A program made the position numbers and the translations under genes. 64,000 nt of DNA from Paenibacillus sp. (GTDB taxonomy: Bacteria; Bacillota; Bacilli; Paenibacillales; Paenibacillaceae). Where the stretch lies: positions 1 through 64,000 of the forward strand of contig JAILZT010000003.1 of NCBI GenBank assembly GCA_023512345.1, given 5' to 3'. How positions within the stretch are numbered: the stretch's first letter is position 1; each line of letters starts with the position of its first letter. Below the pieces are notes generated by a model. That model worked only from the letters and a program-made list of their open reading frames with translations. It had not been told where the DNA came from and ran no database searches. This document shows positions 17,629 through 28,107 of the stretch, piece after piece.

Positions 17629-19635
17629 TTACTCTTTAATTTTAAAATTTTCTACCAAATTCTCTAATTCACTTGCCATAGCACTTACTTCTTCTGCAGA
17701 AGCTGCTAAGTTATTAACCGTAGCCGCTTGTTCTTCAATGGCACTGGATACACTTTCGCTATTTGCAGCTGCTGTTTCTGATGTATTTCCCAAAGAGTCA
17801 ATCAGCTGTACGATCTGTTCCGAGGTCGCTACTTCCTCTTTAGTGATGTCGACAATTTCTTTAATATTTCCGGTTATCAATTCCATGGATTCTATAATGT
17901 GAATGAAAGAGCGATCCGTTTCATGGGCAATTTTCACACCTTCTGTAACGGCTTCGAAAGCACCCTTCATAGATACTACGGCCATCTGGATTTTGGTAAC
18001 CATACTCTCAACCAACTCTGAAATTTCATTGGCCCGGGAATGGGATTCATCGGACAGCTTTCTTACCTCACCTGCAACTACGCTGAACCCTCGACCCTGT
18101 TCCCCTGCTCTTGCAGCCTCAATAGCAGCATTCAAAGCAAGTAAATTCGTTTGGCCTGCCAGAGCATTAATAGTTCCAATAATGGTAGAAACCTGATCCG
18201 TCATCTCATTGATAGATTCTAGAATACTGCCAGTTTCAGACGTACTGATACTAATCGTATCCATGGCCTCTACGGTATTAATAACTTTTGTCCTTCCGGC
18301 TTGGGCAGCCTCATTCGTAGCATTTGCGTTCACGAAGGTAGCATCGGCCTTATTTTGAGCTGTATGTACAAGACTGGATAATTGTGATAATACCTGTGAA
18401 GCATTTACAATGGACAGATTACTAGTCTCCGCACCCGCAGCAATCTCCTCGGTACTTGAGCTAATTTCCTGAATAGAAGCGCTAATTTCCTCCGACGATG
18501 CAGCCATCTCTTGGGACATGGAGGTTAACAAACCAGAGTTGGATCTTATTTTCTCAATAATAGCTTCCTGCTTGTCGATCATGGTATTGAATGAATCACT
18601 TAACTCCTGCAGCTCATCTCTTGATCTTATGGAGGTGTGCACGGTCAAGTCCCCATTGCCAGCCATAGCCATCGCCTTCTTCAGTTTTTGAATTGGATTG
18701 GTTATCCCCACTAAAGTTAAAAAATATCCTATCAGAACCGATCCAAGGATACACACGATTGTAAGAAGCAGGGTCTGGCTACGAATTTCCATGGCAGGTG
18801 CCATATACTCTTTGTAATTAGCAGTAGTCACGACAACCCAATTACCAGCAGGCTGAAAAGACATATACTTATAGATACCTTCATAAGTGTAAAATCCACT
18901 CGAAGTTTTTCCCGCCTTCATTTCTTGGACAAAGCTGTTCAATTCTTTATTGCTATTGCCATCAAGACTCTCTTTCAGAATCTTATCTTTAACCGGATGG
19001 GAGACGATAAGCCCTTGACGATCAATCATATAAGCATAACCGGTTTCTCCTACCTTAATTTTCACAGCAGCTTCGGAAAGGGTATCAAAAATAACCGTTC
19101 CTATCAGCACTCCAGTAGTATTACCGTTATTAACAAGCGGGTGCGCAATCGCTACGACATGTGTATTTGTCACTTTCGATAGGATCACATCACTAATGGC
19201 ATCTTTACCTTGTAGTGCAGCTTGATAATACTCTCTGTCCTTCACACTGATGTCCGGTGCTTCGGTTTGGTTCGTAACTATGGCATTCCCATCTTTATCC
19301 GCTATGATCAGAGATTCAAATTGGGCAGCATTATCTTTTTGAAAATTGGATAAATATTGATAGGCGTTAGTCTTAATACTTTTATCTGCAGGATTTAAGG
19401 TGAGTTTTGACAAGGTGTCATTCTTACTGGCGATTTGCAAATAGCGAGCAGCATCCTCTAGAGCAACGTCAATGGAGTTAGCAGCTGCGCCTGTAGTATT
19501 GATTAGTTGGGTTTCTATTTCATGTTGCAAAGACTGGGAAGCCATGTTATAGGATATTAGTCCTGAAATGGATAATGGAATACTAATAATTAAGATGAGA
19601 AATAGGCTGATTTTCAACTTCAGGCTTAACTTCAT
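17629..19635 (-). CDS. Methyl-accepting chemotaxis protein, dCache type
   Basis: This 668-residue membrane receptor should pass ligand signals to CheA/CheW. It has an N-terminal helix (about residues 8-30), a large extracellular dCache domain (about 35-280, with FDTLSEAAVKIKVGETGYAYMIDRQGLIVSHP), a second helix (about 285-308), a HAMP domain, and a long coiled-coil signalling domain whose hairpin tip reads LALNAAIEAARAGEQGRGFSVVAGEVRKL. No C-terminal CheR-binding pentapeptide is seen. A TTATCGTC sequence at 19691-19698 reads GACGATAA on the minus strand, close to the sigma-D -10 element used for motility genes, though no good -35 was found. Confidence 0.92.
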   Translation of the reverse strand: MKLSLKLKISLFLILIISIPLSISGLISYNMASQSLQHEIETQLINTTGAAANSIDVALEDAARYLQIASKNDTLSKLTLNPADKSIKTNAYQYLSNFQKDNAAQFESLIIADKDGNAIVTNQTEAPDISVKDREYYQAALQGKDAISDVILSKVTNTHVVAIAHPLVNNGNTTGVLIGTVIFDTLSEAAVKIKVGETGYAYMIDRQGLIVSHPVKDKILKESLDGNSNKELNSFVQEMKAGKTSSGFYTYEGIYKYMSFQPAGNWVVVTTANYKEYMAPAMEIRSQTLLLTIVCILGSVLIGYFLTLVGITNPIQKLKKAMAMAGNGDLTVHTSIRSRDELQELSDSFNTMIDKQEAIIEKIRSNSGLLTSMSQEMAASSEEISASIQEISSSTEEIAAGAETSNLSIVNASQVLSQLSSLVHTAQNKADATFVNANATNEAAQAGRTKVINTVEAMDTISISTSETGSILESINEMTDQVSTIIGTINALAGQTNLLALNAAIEAARAGEQGRGFSVVAGEVRKLSDESHSRANEISELVESMVTKIQMAVVSMKGAFEAVTEGVKIAHETDRSFIHIIESMELITGNIKEIVDITKEEVATSEQIVQLIDSLGNTSETAAANSESVSSAIEEQAATVNNLAASAEEVSAMASELENLVENFKIKE

Positions 19636-19809
19636 TATGTAAGTTCCTCTCTAACGTTTATCCGTTTATCAATTAGTGTGGGGGATGTCATTATCGTCTT
19701 AATTCTTGAACTCCTTCCATGTGTTGGTAAAAGTCATCATAATAGTATCATTGATTAAATTACAATGGCTGTGATTTTCGACATAATAAGACAACTTCTC
19801 AACAAAACA

Positions 19810-19850
19810 AAAAAACCTTTACACCCATTTTGCATGATGTAAAGGTTTTT
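19810..19850 (-). terminator. Intrinsic terminator after cysI
   Basis: AAAAACCTTTACA pairs with TGTAAAGGTTTTT around CCCATTTTGCATGA. On the minus strand a long T run follows. Confidence 0.88.
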
Positions 19851-19857
19851 GATTCAT

Positions 19858-21579
19858 TTAGCTATGAAAGTTAAGTCCTGAAGTAACCTCTGCAACATAA
19901 CCCGCGCGGATGACAAAGTCTCCGAAATGTTCACCTGGATTACGTTCTGTCGCATAATTATGAATAATAGGCTCCAAGGTCTCTAAAATTTCAGTCTCAT
20001 CTATGTTTTCTTTGTAAATCTTGTTCAGCCTGTCTCCAGCAAAGCCTGCACCCAGATACATATTGTATTTGCCCAGAGATTTACCGATAAACGATATTTC
20101 CCCTAGTGCGGGTCTAGCACAGCCATTAGGGCAACCAGTCATACGAATAACGATTTCCTCATCACGCAGACCCGCCTTATCGAGAATAAGCTCCAGCTTA
20201 TCAATTAAGGTAGGCAAATACCGCTCTGCTTCAGCCATTGCCAGTCCGCAGGTAGGGAATGCCACACAAGATAAGGCACTTCTCCGCAGGGCTGAGAGAT
20301 GAGCACCATCCGTGAGTCCATATTGTTGAGCCAACTCCATAATCTTGCCTTTATTAGCGGTGCTAATATTGGCTATAATCAAGTTCTGATTCGGAGTAAG
20401 TCGGAAATCACCGGTATGAATTTTGGCAATTTCCCGCAGTCCGGTCATCATAGGGTTGTTTTCTTGATCATGAATTCGGCCACTTTGGATATAAAGTGAT
20501 AAATTCCATTTACCATTAGTCCCTTTCACCCAGCCATAACGCTCTCCGTTATGATCAAAGTGGTACGAGCGCGGTGCCTCAAGCTGCCATCCCAGTCTCT
20601 CATGCAGTTCACTTACGAACCACTCAATACCATGACGGTCAATTGTATACTTAAATCTAGCATTTTTACGGACCGAACGATTGCCGTAATCCCGCTGAAT
20701 GGTGACTGTTTTTTCCGATACATCGATAAGCTGCTCTGGAAGACAGAAGCCAATCACACGTCCTAATTGCGGGTAAGTGCTTGTATCTCCATGGGTCATG
20801 CCCATACCGCCGCCAACGGATACGTTGAACCCAATCAGCTTGCCGTCTTCAATAATAGCGATAAAGCCCAGATCCTGCGAGAAAACATCTATATCATTTG
20901 AAGGAGGTACGGCCATACCAATCTTGAACTTCCGCGGCAGATAAACCGGTCCATAGATAGGCTCTACCTCTGCTCCGTCCAAGCTGTCCACTACCTTTTC
21001 ACCATCCAGCCAAATCTCATGGTAAGCAGGTGTCCGTGGAGACAAATGATCACTTATTTTACGCGCCCATTCATTTACCTCTGCATGAACCTCTGATTGA
21101 TAAGGATTCGGGTTGCTCATAACGTTACGATTAACATCGCCGCAAGCAGCCAATGTAGTCATCAACGTATCGTTAATGGAGCGTATCGTCTTCTTCAAGT
21201 TCCACTTTAGAATGCCGTGCATCTGAAAGGCTTGTCTGGTAGTAATACGAAGCGTTCCGTTACCATACTTATGAGACAGACTGTCCATTTCAAGCCACTG
21301 TGCCGGTGTCATTACACCGCCAGGTATCACGACACGAAGCATGAACTGATAAGCCGGCTCCAGCTTTTGCCGCTCACGCTCGTTGCGCAAATCTCTGTCG
21401 TCCTGCATATAACTCCCGTGAAATTTTAACAACCGATTATCATCTTCAGGCAAGCCTCCGGTGATCGGGTTGCTCAAAGTTTCAACGAGTGCGCCTCGCA
21501 GGTAATTACTCTCTATTTTAATATGCTCCACATCACTTGGCGGTCCGCCTATGGGTTTAACCAATTCATTATTTGCCAT
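19858..21579 (-). CDS. cysI: Sulfite reductase (NADPH) hemoprotein, beta subunit
   Basis: This enzyme reduces sulfite to sulfide with six electrons during cysteine synthesis. The 573 residues have the duplicated nitrite/sulfite-reductase fold. The 4Fe-4S and siroheme ligand cysteines are visible in [19 protein letters not shown] and [11 protein letters not shown]. Other marks are [14 protein letters not shown] and [15 protein letters not shown]. The length is normal for the family. It follows cysJ by 44 bases on the same strand, and the two proteins form one complex. Confidence 0.95.
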   Translation of the reverse strand: MANNELVKPIGGPPSDVEHIKIESNYLRGALVETLSNPITGGLPEDDNRLLKFHGSYMQDDRDLRNERERQKLEPAYQFMLRVVIPGGVMTPAQWLEMDSLSHKYGNGTLRITTRQAFQMHGILKWNLKKTIRSINDTLMTTLAACGDVNRNVMSNPNPYQSEVHAEVNEWARKISDHLSPRTPAYHEIWLDGEKVVDSLDGAEVEPIYGPVYLPRKFKIGMAVPPSNDIDVFSQDLGFIAIIEDGKLIGFNVSVGGGMGMTHGDTSTYPQLGRVIGFCLPEQLIDVSEKTVTIQRDYGNRSVRKNARFKYTIDRHGIEWFVSELHERLGWQLEAPRSYHFDHNGERYGWVKGTNGKWNLSLYIQSGRIHDQENNPMMTGLREIAKIHTGDFRLTPNQNLIIANISTANKGKIMELAQQYGLTDGAHLSALRRSALSCVAFPTCGLAMAEAERYLPTLIDKLELILDKAGLRDEEIVIRMTGCPNGCARPALGEISFIGKSLGKYNMYLGAGFAGDRLNKIYKENIDETEILETLEPIIHNYATERNPGEHFGDFVIRAGYVAEVTSGLNFHS

Positions 21580-21623
21580 TGTTGCTATCTCCTCCCGCTA
21601 GCGTTCACTAACTCTATTAATAA

Positions 21624-23483
21624 TTAATACACATCGCGTTGGTAACGACCCTCTTGCTGCATATTCTCTAGGTATGCTGATGCTGCTTCCGGGCTTATGC
21701 CGCCTTCCTGCTGGATGACGGTAACCAGAGCAGAATGAACATCATGCGCCATATTCTTCTTGTCTCCGCAAATGTAGATATGCGCGCCTTCCTGCAGCCA
21801 CTCATACAGTTCACGGCTCTTCTCCATTATGCGGTGTTGTACATAAACTTTCTGATCCGTATCCCGCGAGAATGCGACATCCAGATTCGTGAGTACACCA
21901 TCTTTAAGCATTCTCTGCCAGTCCGTTTGGTATAGGAAATCGGTCACAAAATGTCTGTCTCCGTAGAATAACCAATTCTTTCCTTTTGAACCTAGTTCTT
22001 CACGTTCCTCCAGGAAGGCTCTGAACGGAGCTACGCCAGTTCCTGGTCCAATCATAATAACCGGGGTATCTGAATATGAAGGAAGCTTGAAATTTTTATT
22101 GTGTTGGATATAGACTGGCAGTTTGCCGCCTGTCTGCACTCGCTCAGCACAATGAACCGAACACACACCGTAACGTTCCCGCCCGTGAGTCTCGTATCGA
22201 ACCGTTCTAACGGTCAAATGCACTTCATCTGGGTTAGCCTTAAGACTGCTTGCTATCGAATATAGACGAGCTGGCAGTTTGCGAAGTATGCCTACAAAAG
22301 TGCGGGCAGGAGCCTGCCATGTCGGGAAGTCCTGTACTAAATCAAGAAGATCGCGTCCCTGAATATATTCCTTAAGATGCTGCTGATTACCAGGAGCGAC
22401 CAGTTCGTGAAGCCTGCTGGCGGAAGAAAGCACCGCAGCTTGCTGTAATATAGATTTGGATAGAGATGTTATTTCATAATGGCACAAGAGAGCTTCACGC
22501 AATGTTCCCTCTTCACCCTTCTTATTGAAAGGAACGAGGTCATCGGAATTCCAACCCATGGCTTCGATAATAGCATCCACCAACTCAGGCTGATTCTCCG
22601 GATATACCCCTAGCAGGTCACCAGGTTCAAATTGTAAATTCGAGCCCTCGAGAGAAAGTTCCAAATGTCTAGTTTCAAGATCTGAGCCACGGCCATTCAG
22701 GTTCAAATTCTCCAAAACCTCTGCCATAAACGGATTATTCCGTGAATATGCCGATTCTTCGGACTCTGCTGCTTCAGCAGCTTGAACGACCTCTGAGGCT
22801 ATGGTATGAGCATCCAGTTGTCCATTTAATGAACTTAATACGCTCTCGAACCACTCTGCCACCGGCTGATCAAAATCCAGATCACAATCTACACGCGGAG
22901 TTAATCGTTGACCACCGAGCTCTTCTAATCGTTGATCAAAGTCTTTGCCTGTTTGGCAAAAGAACTCATAAGACGTATCTCCTAAAGCCAGTACAGAGAA
23001 TCGCAGATTGTCTAATTTAGGGGCTCTCTTACTGTACAAAAATTCATGGAAGGAACGGGCATTATCCGGCGGTTCCCCTTCTCCATGAGTACTTACTAAT
23101 AAAAGTAAATTCTCAACTTTTTTCAGCCCATTCGGTTTGAAGTCTTTCATAGAAGCTAAAGATACTTGAAACCCCTGCTCTTCCAGCTTGCGGGATAAAC
23201 TTCCGGCTAACCTTTGCGTATTACCTGTCTGGGAACCGAAAAGCACGGTTATCTCTCGGGAAATCGCCGGCTGACTAATCGCAGCCATTGGGACATTGGA
23301 TTGAAGGGTTCCCGCGTTGACCAGAGGTTCAACACCAACCGTTTCCCCTGCAGCAGAGTTATACGCACAAATATACCCGCTGAGCCATATTTTCTGTGTT
23401 TCTGTTAAAGATGGAAGAAGCCGATTGAGAAGCTCCACTTGGCTCTCGTTAAAAGGACTGTTAGTTACTTGTAGTTGCAACAA
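21624..23483 (-). CDS. cysJ: Sulfite reductase (NADPH) flavoprotein, alpha subunit
   Basis: This 619-residue protein passes electrons from NADPH through FAD and FMN to CysI. It has a flavodoxin domain (about residues 80-215, with FGSQTGNTQRLAG and STHGEGEPPDNARSF), an FAD-binding connecting domain (with RLYSIASS and GVCSVH), and an NADPH domain (MIGPGTGVAPFRAFLEER, IYICGDKKNMAHDV) ending in DVY. The start is TTG at 23483; AGGAG lies nine bases upstream, and the nearby ATG is out of frame. A TTG start may lower translation. Confidence 0.94.
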   Translation of the reverse strand: MLQLQVTNSPFNESQVELLNRLLPSLTETQKIWLSGYICAYNSAAGETVGVEPLVNAGTLQSNVPMAAISQPAISREITVLFGSQTGNTQRLAGSLSRKLEEQGFQVSLASMKDFKPNGLKKVENLLLLVSTHGEGEPPDNARSFHEFLYSKRAPKLDNLRFSVLALGDTSYEFFCQTGKDFDQRLEELGGQRLTPRVDCDLDFDQPVAEWFESVLSSLNGQLDAHTIASEVVQAAEAAESEESAYSRNNPFMAEVLENLNLNGRGSDLETRHLELSLEGSNLQFEPGDLLGVYPENQPELVDAIIEAMGWNSDDLVPFNKKGEEGTLREALLCHYEITSLSKSILQQAAVLSSASRLHELVAPGNQQHLKEYIQGRDLLDLVQDFPTWQAPARTFVGILRKLPARLYSIASSLKANPDEVHLTVRTVRYETHGRERYGVCSVHCAERVQTGGKLPVYIQHNKNFKLPSYSDTPVIMIGPGTGVAPFRAFLEEREELGSKGKNWLFYGDRHFVTDFLYQTDWQRMLKDGVLTNLDVAFSRDTDQKVYVQHRIMEKSRELYEWLQEGAHIYICGDKKNMAHDVHSALVTVIQQEGGISPEAASAYLENMQQEGRYQRDVY

Positions 23484-23517
23484 TATCCATCTCTCCTAAT
23501 CGTAAAATCTATTTCTG

Positions 23518-23543
23518 TATGATTATCCACTCTGAGAATCATA
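23518..23543. promoter_or_regulatory. Candidate operator dyad upstream of cysJ
   Basis: TATGATT and AATCATA form a perfect 7-bp inverted repeat with a 12-base spacer, starting 35 bases upstream of the cysJ start. It may bind a repressor of sulfur metabolism, but the regulator is not identified. Confidence 0.4.
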
Positions 23544-23642
23544 CTAAATCGTCATGGATTCAGGCTAACATAATTCAGGTAAACGATCAACGAAGATATA
23601 AATACCATATTTTGTCTAACGAGGAAATTATATATGTAAAAC

Positions 23643-23686
23643 ATGAAAAAATAGCTTAAATCAGAGTAAATTACCCTGATTTAAGC
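23643..23686 (-). terminator. Orphan minus-strand terminator in the cysJ upstream region
   Basis: GCTTAAATCAG pairs with CTGATTTAAGC, with further inner pairs, and on the minus strand is followed by CTATTTTTT. No minus-strand gene ends here; the neighbour DUF421 gene runs the other way. It lies about 160 bases upstream of cysJ and could be a leader attenuator. Confidence 0.6.
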
Positions 23687-23780
23687 AACTTCATTACAAA
23701 TAATGATAGCTTTGATTAGATAACGTGATAATCGAGATTCCCATTTTTCAAACGAATCATAACACTTAAGGAGGTTTCTC

Positions 23781-24464
23781 ATGGAATTCGGATCCATTTT
23801 AATTAAGTTACTCGCAGGCTTTATCGGATTATGGATCATGACTAGACTGCTTGGCAAAAAGGAAATCTCAGCATTGACTCCCTTTGACTTCATTTCTGCT
23901 GTTGTGTTAGGAGATCTGGTTGGTAACACCATTTATGAGAAAGAACACTCCATATTTAGGCTGTTATTCTCTTTAGCCGTGTGGACCATACTTTCTATCC
24001 TCTTCGAGAAAGTCACGCAGTATATCCCAAAGCTTCGTAAACCCTTTGAAGGAGAACCGGAAATTTTGATTCACAATGGCGAAATTGATCTTGCTAAGCT
24101 CCGTAAGAACAGCTTGGATTTTGACCAGCTGCGGATGATGCTAAGAGCGAAGGGTACCTTTTCTGTAAAAGAAGTCGCTTATGCTATTTATGAAACAAAC
24201 GGGTCTTTAAGTATTCTTAAAAAGCCTCAATTTGAGAATGTAACGCGAAAGGATATGGAACTGCCGGAACAAGAGGTCCATCTACCGCTTAGTATCGTGG
24301 AATCTGGTAAGACGCAGACGGATAATCTCCTACTTTTGAAAAAAGATGAGTCCTGGGTACTGCAGCAAATTCAAAAACAGGGTTATCCTGATATTAAGAG
24401 TATAGCTTATGCCGAATTCGACGGAAAAGATGAGGTTACTATTATCCCGAGCTCAACTAAATAA
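23781..24464 (+). CDS. DUF421 (YetF/YdfR-like) membrane protein
   Basis: This 227-residue protein has three N-terminal membrane helices (about residues 7-80) and two small cytoplasmic domains typical of DUF421. Family marks are RLLGKKEISALTPFDFISAVVLGDLVGNT, NSLDFDQLRMMLRAKGTFSVKEVAYAIYETNGSLSILK and the C-terminal LLLLKKDESWVLQQIQKQGY. Several paralogues occur in spore formers and their function is unresolved. AAGGAGG precedes the ATG by 7 bases. Its stop overlaps the stop of the convergent hybrid kinase gene by eight bases, with no terminator between them. Confidence 0.9.
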   Translation: MEFGSILIKLLAGFIGLWIMTRLLGKKEISALTPFDFISAVVLGDLVGNTIYEKEHSIFRLLFSLAVWTILSILFEKVTQYIPKLRKPFEGEPEILIHNGEIDLAKLRKNSLDFDQLRMMLRAKGTFSVKEVAYAIYETNGSLSILKKPQFENVTRKDMELPEQEVHLPLSIVESGKTQTDNLLLLKKDESWVLQQIQKQGYPDIKSIAYAEFDGKDEVTIIPSSTK

Positions 24465-27400
24465 TGATTGTATTCATTGGAAAAAGCACTTCACCTGTCC
24501 CTGAATTAATCTTTACAATATCTTCAAGCGTTTGAGACAGTTCACCCGGCGGGTAGGGTTTGGTTAAATATTTTTGAACCACATGGATCAATAGGTCCTT
24601 ATCAGATTTATCCAGCGCTGAGGAGATTACAATCGGAATGTTTTCCGTTCTCGGATCTTGTTTCAACATTCGGATTAAATCCCAACCATCCAGCTCTTCA
24701 CCCAGCATCAAATCTACCACGATAGCTACAAATAAAGTTTTCAGAGCCTCATCAAACGCTTTTTGTGGATGATAGTGATGGGTAACCCTAAAGCCTTTAC
24801 CTTTAAGCTCTTCGGACAAAAGCAGCGAAAGACTATAATCATCTTCAACAATCATGACATTCGGTCTGGTTTCCTTATCCGTACTCCATTTGTTCCACTC
24901 ATCCTCTTGACCAAAGGTTTCCGATTGAAGGATTGGAATCCTGAACCACACAGTAGTGCCTTCACCCTCGATGGAATCTATCCCAATAGATCCCTGCTGT
25001 TTTTCAATAATTTCCTTGCAGATCGCAAGTCCAAGGCCCGTTCCACCGATTCTTTTGGACGCACTGTTATCAATTCTTCTGAATTTTTGGAAAAGATGAC
25101 CAATTTGGTCCTGAGGAATACCCATCCCCTTATCCTGAATTTGAACAACAATACTTCCCGGTTCATTATACAGAAGCACTTTTACTTCATTGTGATCCGG
25201 CGAGAACTTGATTGCGTTACTAAGAAGGTTTGTAAGCACTTGGACGATTTTATCTTTATCTACATTCACTTCAGCATTGTATGCTTCATCTACCAGGAGG
25301 ACCTGATGAGTATTGCTCAGCTTATATTGATCAATCACACCGAGTACGATTTCACTTAGATTTGCATGCTCCGTTACATAATGCTGTTTACCCGACTCCA
25401 TCCTTTGCAGATCCAGAAAATCATTAATAAGATCGGTTAATCTCTTAGCTTCATTATGGATGGTTTCCAAATACTTAAATTGCTTCTCCGGCTTCATTGT
25501 TTTGGATAATAGCAGCTCTGTAAAACCTAACACACTGGATAACGGTGTTCTAAGTTCATGGCTAACCGTACTGACCAGCTCTGACTTCATCAAATCGAGT
25601 TCATATTCTCTGGTGATGTCCCGGTGTACGAATAATGTACCTATACGAATTTCACGACGGAATACCGGTATAGCATACACATCAATATGCTTAATGGTTT
25701 CGGTCTCAATACAGTACTTCATGCTGCTGGAGTCGATCGAATGCTCGGAAATAGCTTTTTGAAAAAATACACGAATTTCATTAGGTTCGGCGGCTTCTTC
25801 GATAAAGTGTTCCATCCATTGCTCTCTAGAAATCTGCATTCCATCGGCCCACTTATGAAAATTAAACATTTGGCATAGGGCTTTGTTAATATGCAGCATC
25901 GAACCTTCCAAGTCGACAAATTGAATTCCTTCGTTTACATTATCCACTATATCCTGATTAAGCTTTCTACCATTTTCAATTTCTTCATACATAAATAACC
26001 GTTCTATGGCAAGGGCCACCCTATTCATCATGCCTTGAACCTCGTTGATCTCCTCTTTGCTGAAGGAATGTCCAACTCGGCTTCCGCAGAACACTGCAAG
26101 AATCTCATCCTTGGCATTAACCACGGTTGTGTAGTAATCGTAACTGTACATTTCCTCAGGTGAGACTCCTTGTTCGGATTGGGTCGCTATCCGTTTAATG
26201 ATATACGACTTTTCCGATTGCAAACGGAATAACATTTCATTGTTGTCATTTTCGATATAACGATCAACACTATCCTGCGGTAATCCTTTGACAGCTGCAA
26301 TTTTATCTTTAACCAAGAGGAAGAAACTTGAGTCAAACGAGAACAGCCGGTTCATAAAATGAAGAAACTTGTCTGCAAACTCATGTTTATCTAGAGTATA
26401 GGTAATCTCATGATTTAACTGATTGTTAAGCTCCAGCATCACTTTGGTTTGTTCGGTATTCTTCAAAGTATTTGCAAGTTCCTGCTGAGCGCTCTTCATA
26501 GAGGTGATGTCATTGGCAATTAAGATATATTGATATACGATTCCCTCATCATTTAAATAAGGCACTACAGTAAGATGCAGCCACAGATAGGATCCGTCTT
26601 TGGAAAGGAGCTGAACTTCGTTGCTCCATACTCCACCATTTCTTAATTTACGGATGATTTGCTGCAGATGCTCCGAATTGATATTGTTCACTTCAAATAA
26701 TCGGTAAGTATAACCAATGATTTCGGATTTCTTATACTGGGTATAGCTGCTTAGATTGTCGTTGGCATAAGTGAATACACCTTTTTGTGTAAGTATGCCT
26801 ACTGCTGATGATTGGTCCAGAGCCTTCATCATACTTTCAATCTCGCTTAATGAGTACTTCAGCTTGGTTTGCTGAGCATACAACTCGTCCTGCTGTGCAA
26901 GAAGTTCCTCATTCTGCATCATTAGCTCTTCTTCTTTATCTTGAATACTTCTAGCCATATCTAGAAAGGCATTGTAGAGCCGACTGATCTCATCCTGACT
27001 ATCCAGCTCCTTCAAAATAATCTCTTGCCCTGCGGCCAGAGAGTGAGTGGCCCCTTCCAGTGACACAATGGGATTAATCAGATCCTTAATAATTTTCCAC
27101 ATCAACCAAGTGAACAACAGCAACACGAGTGTGCTAAATAAAAAGCCTATCCACGTATAATAGTTCGCCTTCTGAATGGAATCCATAGCCATAACTTCAA
27201 GAGCAATATCTGATCTGTGATTAAATTCTTTGGTGTGGCGGATAAAGTCATTAACAGCTTGGGTGCTGCCATCCTGAGAGAAGGCTCTCAAGCCTTTATA
27301 ATCATCCGCTTCGACGAGACGAATCACTTCTGGTAGAATGTCATTTTTATATTGCAAATAGAATGTCTTAATATCATCTCTAAATTTTGCTTCTTCCTTT

Positions 27401-27720
27401 GATAAATCAAGCCTGGAATAGATGTCCATCAAACCATCCAGATTTTGAAGCGAACTACTCAACAACTTCATTTCATTGTCACTCTTAAATGCCGCATAAC
27501 TTCTAGCTCGAAAAACCACATCTTTCATCGTTTCAGCTAATGCATCAATCGTATTCGTTTTATTCTGCAGTACCTCTCGTTCCTCTTTTAGCTCGTTCTG
27601 TTCTATATTTAAAAAGGAGAAGATAATCGTTCCTGCCACTAGTATGAGAGAAAATAAACTAACTATAATCCGAATATATTTTGTTTTAATACTCCGGTTA
27701 GAAACTTCAGCCTTCATCAC
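24457..27720 (-). CDS. Hybrid sensor histidine kinase with PAS, GAF and receiver domains
   Basis: This 1087-residue membrane protein is a phosphorelay kinase. In rough order it has a helix (14-37), an external helical domain with little cysteine (to about 190), a second helix (190-212), HAMP and coiled coil (to about 290), PAS (295-405), a GAF-like region (430-580), a second PAS (590-700), HisKA with HELRTPLSSVLGF, HATPase with LLSNAIKFSPDH, DKGMGIP and GTGLGLAICKEI, and a C-terminal receiver with IVVDLMLGEELDGWD and KYLTKPYPPGE. The start is GTG at 27720 with GGAGGGG 7 bases upstream; ATG at 27717 is an alternative. It overlaps the stop of the single-receiver gene by 14 bases. It carries no Hpt domain; that is found two genes upstream. 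Confidence 0.92.
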   Translation of the reverse strand: MMKAEVSNRSIKTKYIRIIVSLFSLILVAGTIIFSFLNIEQNELKEEREVLQNKTNTIDALAETMKDVVFRARSYAAFKSDNEMKLLSSSLQNLDGLMDIYSRLDLSKEEAKFRDDIKTFYLQYKNDILPEVIRLVEADDYKGLRAFSQDGSTQAVNDFIRHTKEFNHRSDIALEVMAMDSIQKANYYTWIGFLFSTLVLLLFTWLMWKIIKDLINPIVSLEGATHSLAAGQEIILKELDSQDEISRLYNAFLDMARSIQDKEEELMMQNEELLAQQDELYAQQTKLKYSLSEIESMMKALDQSSAVGILTQKGVFTYANDNLSSYTQYKKSEIIGYTYRLFEVNNINSEHLQQIIRKLRNGGVWSNEVQLLSKDGSYLWLHLTVVPYLNDEGIVYQYILIANDITSMKSAQQELANTLKNTEQTKVMLELNNQLNHEITYTLDKHEFADKFLHFMNRLFSFDSSFFLLVKDKIAAVKGLPQDSVDRYIENDNNEMLFRLQSEKSYIIKRIATQSEQGVSPEEMYSYDYYTTVVNAKDEILAVFCGSRVGHSFSKEEINEVQGMMNRVALAIERLFMYEEIENGRKLNQDIVDNVNEGIQFVDLEGSMLHINKALCQMFNFHKWADGMQISREQWMEHFIEEAAEPNEIRVFFQKAISEHSIDSSSMKYCIETETIKHIDVYAIPVFRREIRIGTLFVHRDITREYELDLMKSELVSTVSHELRTPLSSVLGFTELLLSKTMKPEKQFKYLETIHNEAKRLTDLINDFLDLQRMESGKQHYVTEHANLSEIVLGVIDQYKLSNTHQVLLVDEAYNAEVNVDKDKIVQVLTNLLSNAIKFSPDHNEVKVLLYNEPGSIVVQIQDKGMGIPQDQIGHLFQKFRRIDNSASKRIGGTGLGLAICKEIIEKQQGSIGIDSIEGEGTTVWFRIPILQSETFGQEDEWNKWSTDKETRPNVMIVEDDYSLSLLLSEELKGKGFRVTHHYHPQKAFDEALKTLFVAIVVDLMLGEELDGWDLIRMLKQDPRTENIPIVISSALDKSDKDLLIHVVQKYLTKPYPPGELSQTLEDIVKINSGTGEVLFPMNTIII

Positions 27721-28078
27721 TCAGGATCCCCTCCACAATTTGCAAGAGTTCCAAGGGACTGAATGGTTTTGGCATAAAATAACGGGCACCGGCCGAAATA
27801 GCCCTTTTTCGATCTAACTCCTGTGCTTTGGCCGTTAGCATCAGAATGGGAGTCGAATTTTTCAACGCCGCATCCAAATGACCCAGCACTTCTATCCCTG
27901 TCATGCCCGGCATCATATAATCCAGCAGTACCAAATTATAAGATTCCTTAGACAGCTGTGCCAGCGCCTCCATTCCGTTATCGGCCGTATGAATTTCTAC
28001 GCCTTCAATATCCTCCAACGTATCCACAATTAACATTTGCAGCACTTCTTCATCCTCTACAACAAGTACCTTCTGCAT
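27707..28078 (-). CDS. Single-domain response regulator (CheY-like)
   Basis: This 123-residue protein is one receiver domain with no output domain. The acidic pair is in VVEDEEVLQ, the phospho-acceptor in LVLLDYMMPGMTG, the threonine in PILMLTAKAQ and the lysine in FMPKPFSPLEL. It probably shuttles phosphate or modulates the neighbouring kinase. GGAGG lies 7 bases before the ATG. It sits between the Hpt-diguanylate cyclase gene (29-base gap) and the hybrid kinase gene (14-base overlap), so the three are one operon. Confidence 0.92.
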   Translation of the reverse strand: MQKVLVVEDEEVLQMLIVDTLEDIEGVEIHTADNGMEALAQLSKESYNLVLLDYMMPGMTGIEVLGHLDAALKNSTPILMLTAKAQELDRKRAISAGARYFMPKPFSPLELLQIVEGILSDEG

Positions 28079-28107
28079 AAATACCTCCGGTGCGATCTCT
28101 AATATGC

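Noticed and set aside
23484..23780. SAM riboswitch before cysJ
   Set aside because: The conserved core sequences of SAM-I were not found; only one terminator hairpin and one dyad are visible.
23681..23932. Minus-strand frame of 83 codons over the start of the DUF421 gene
   Set aside because: It is antisense to a well-supported gene and has no good ribosome binding site or family features.
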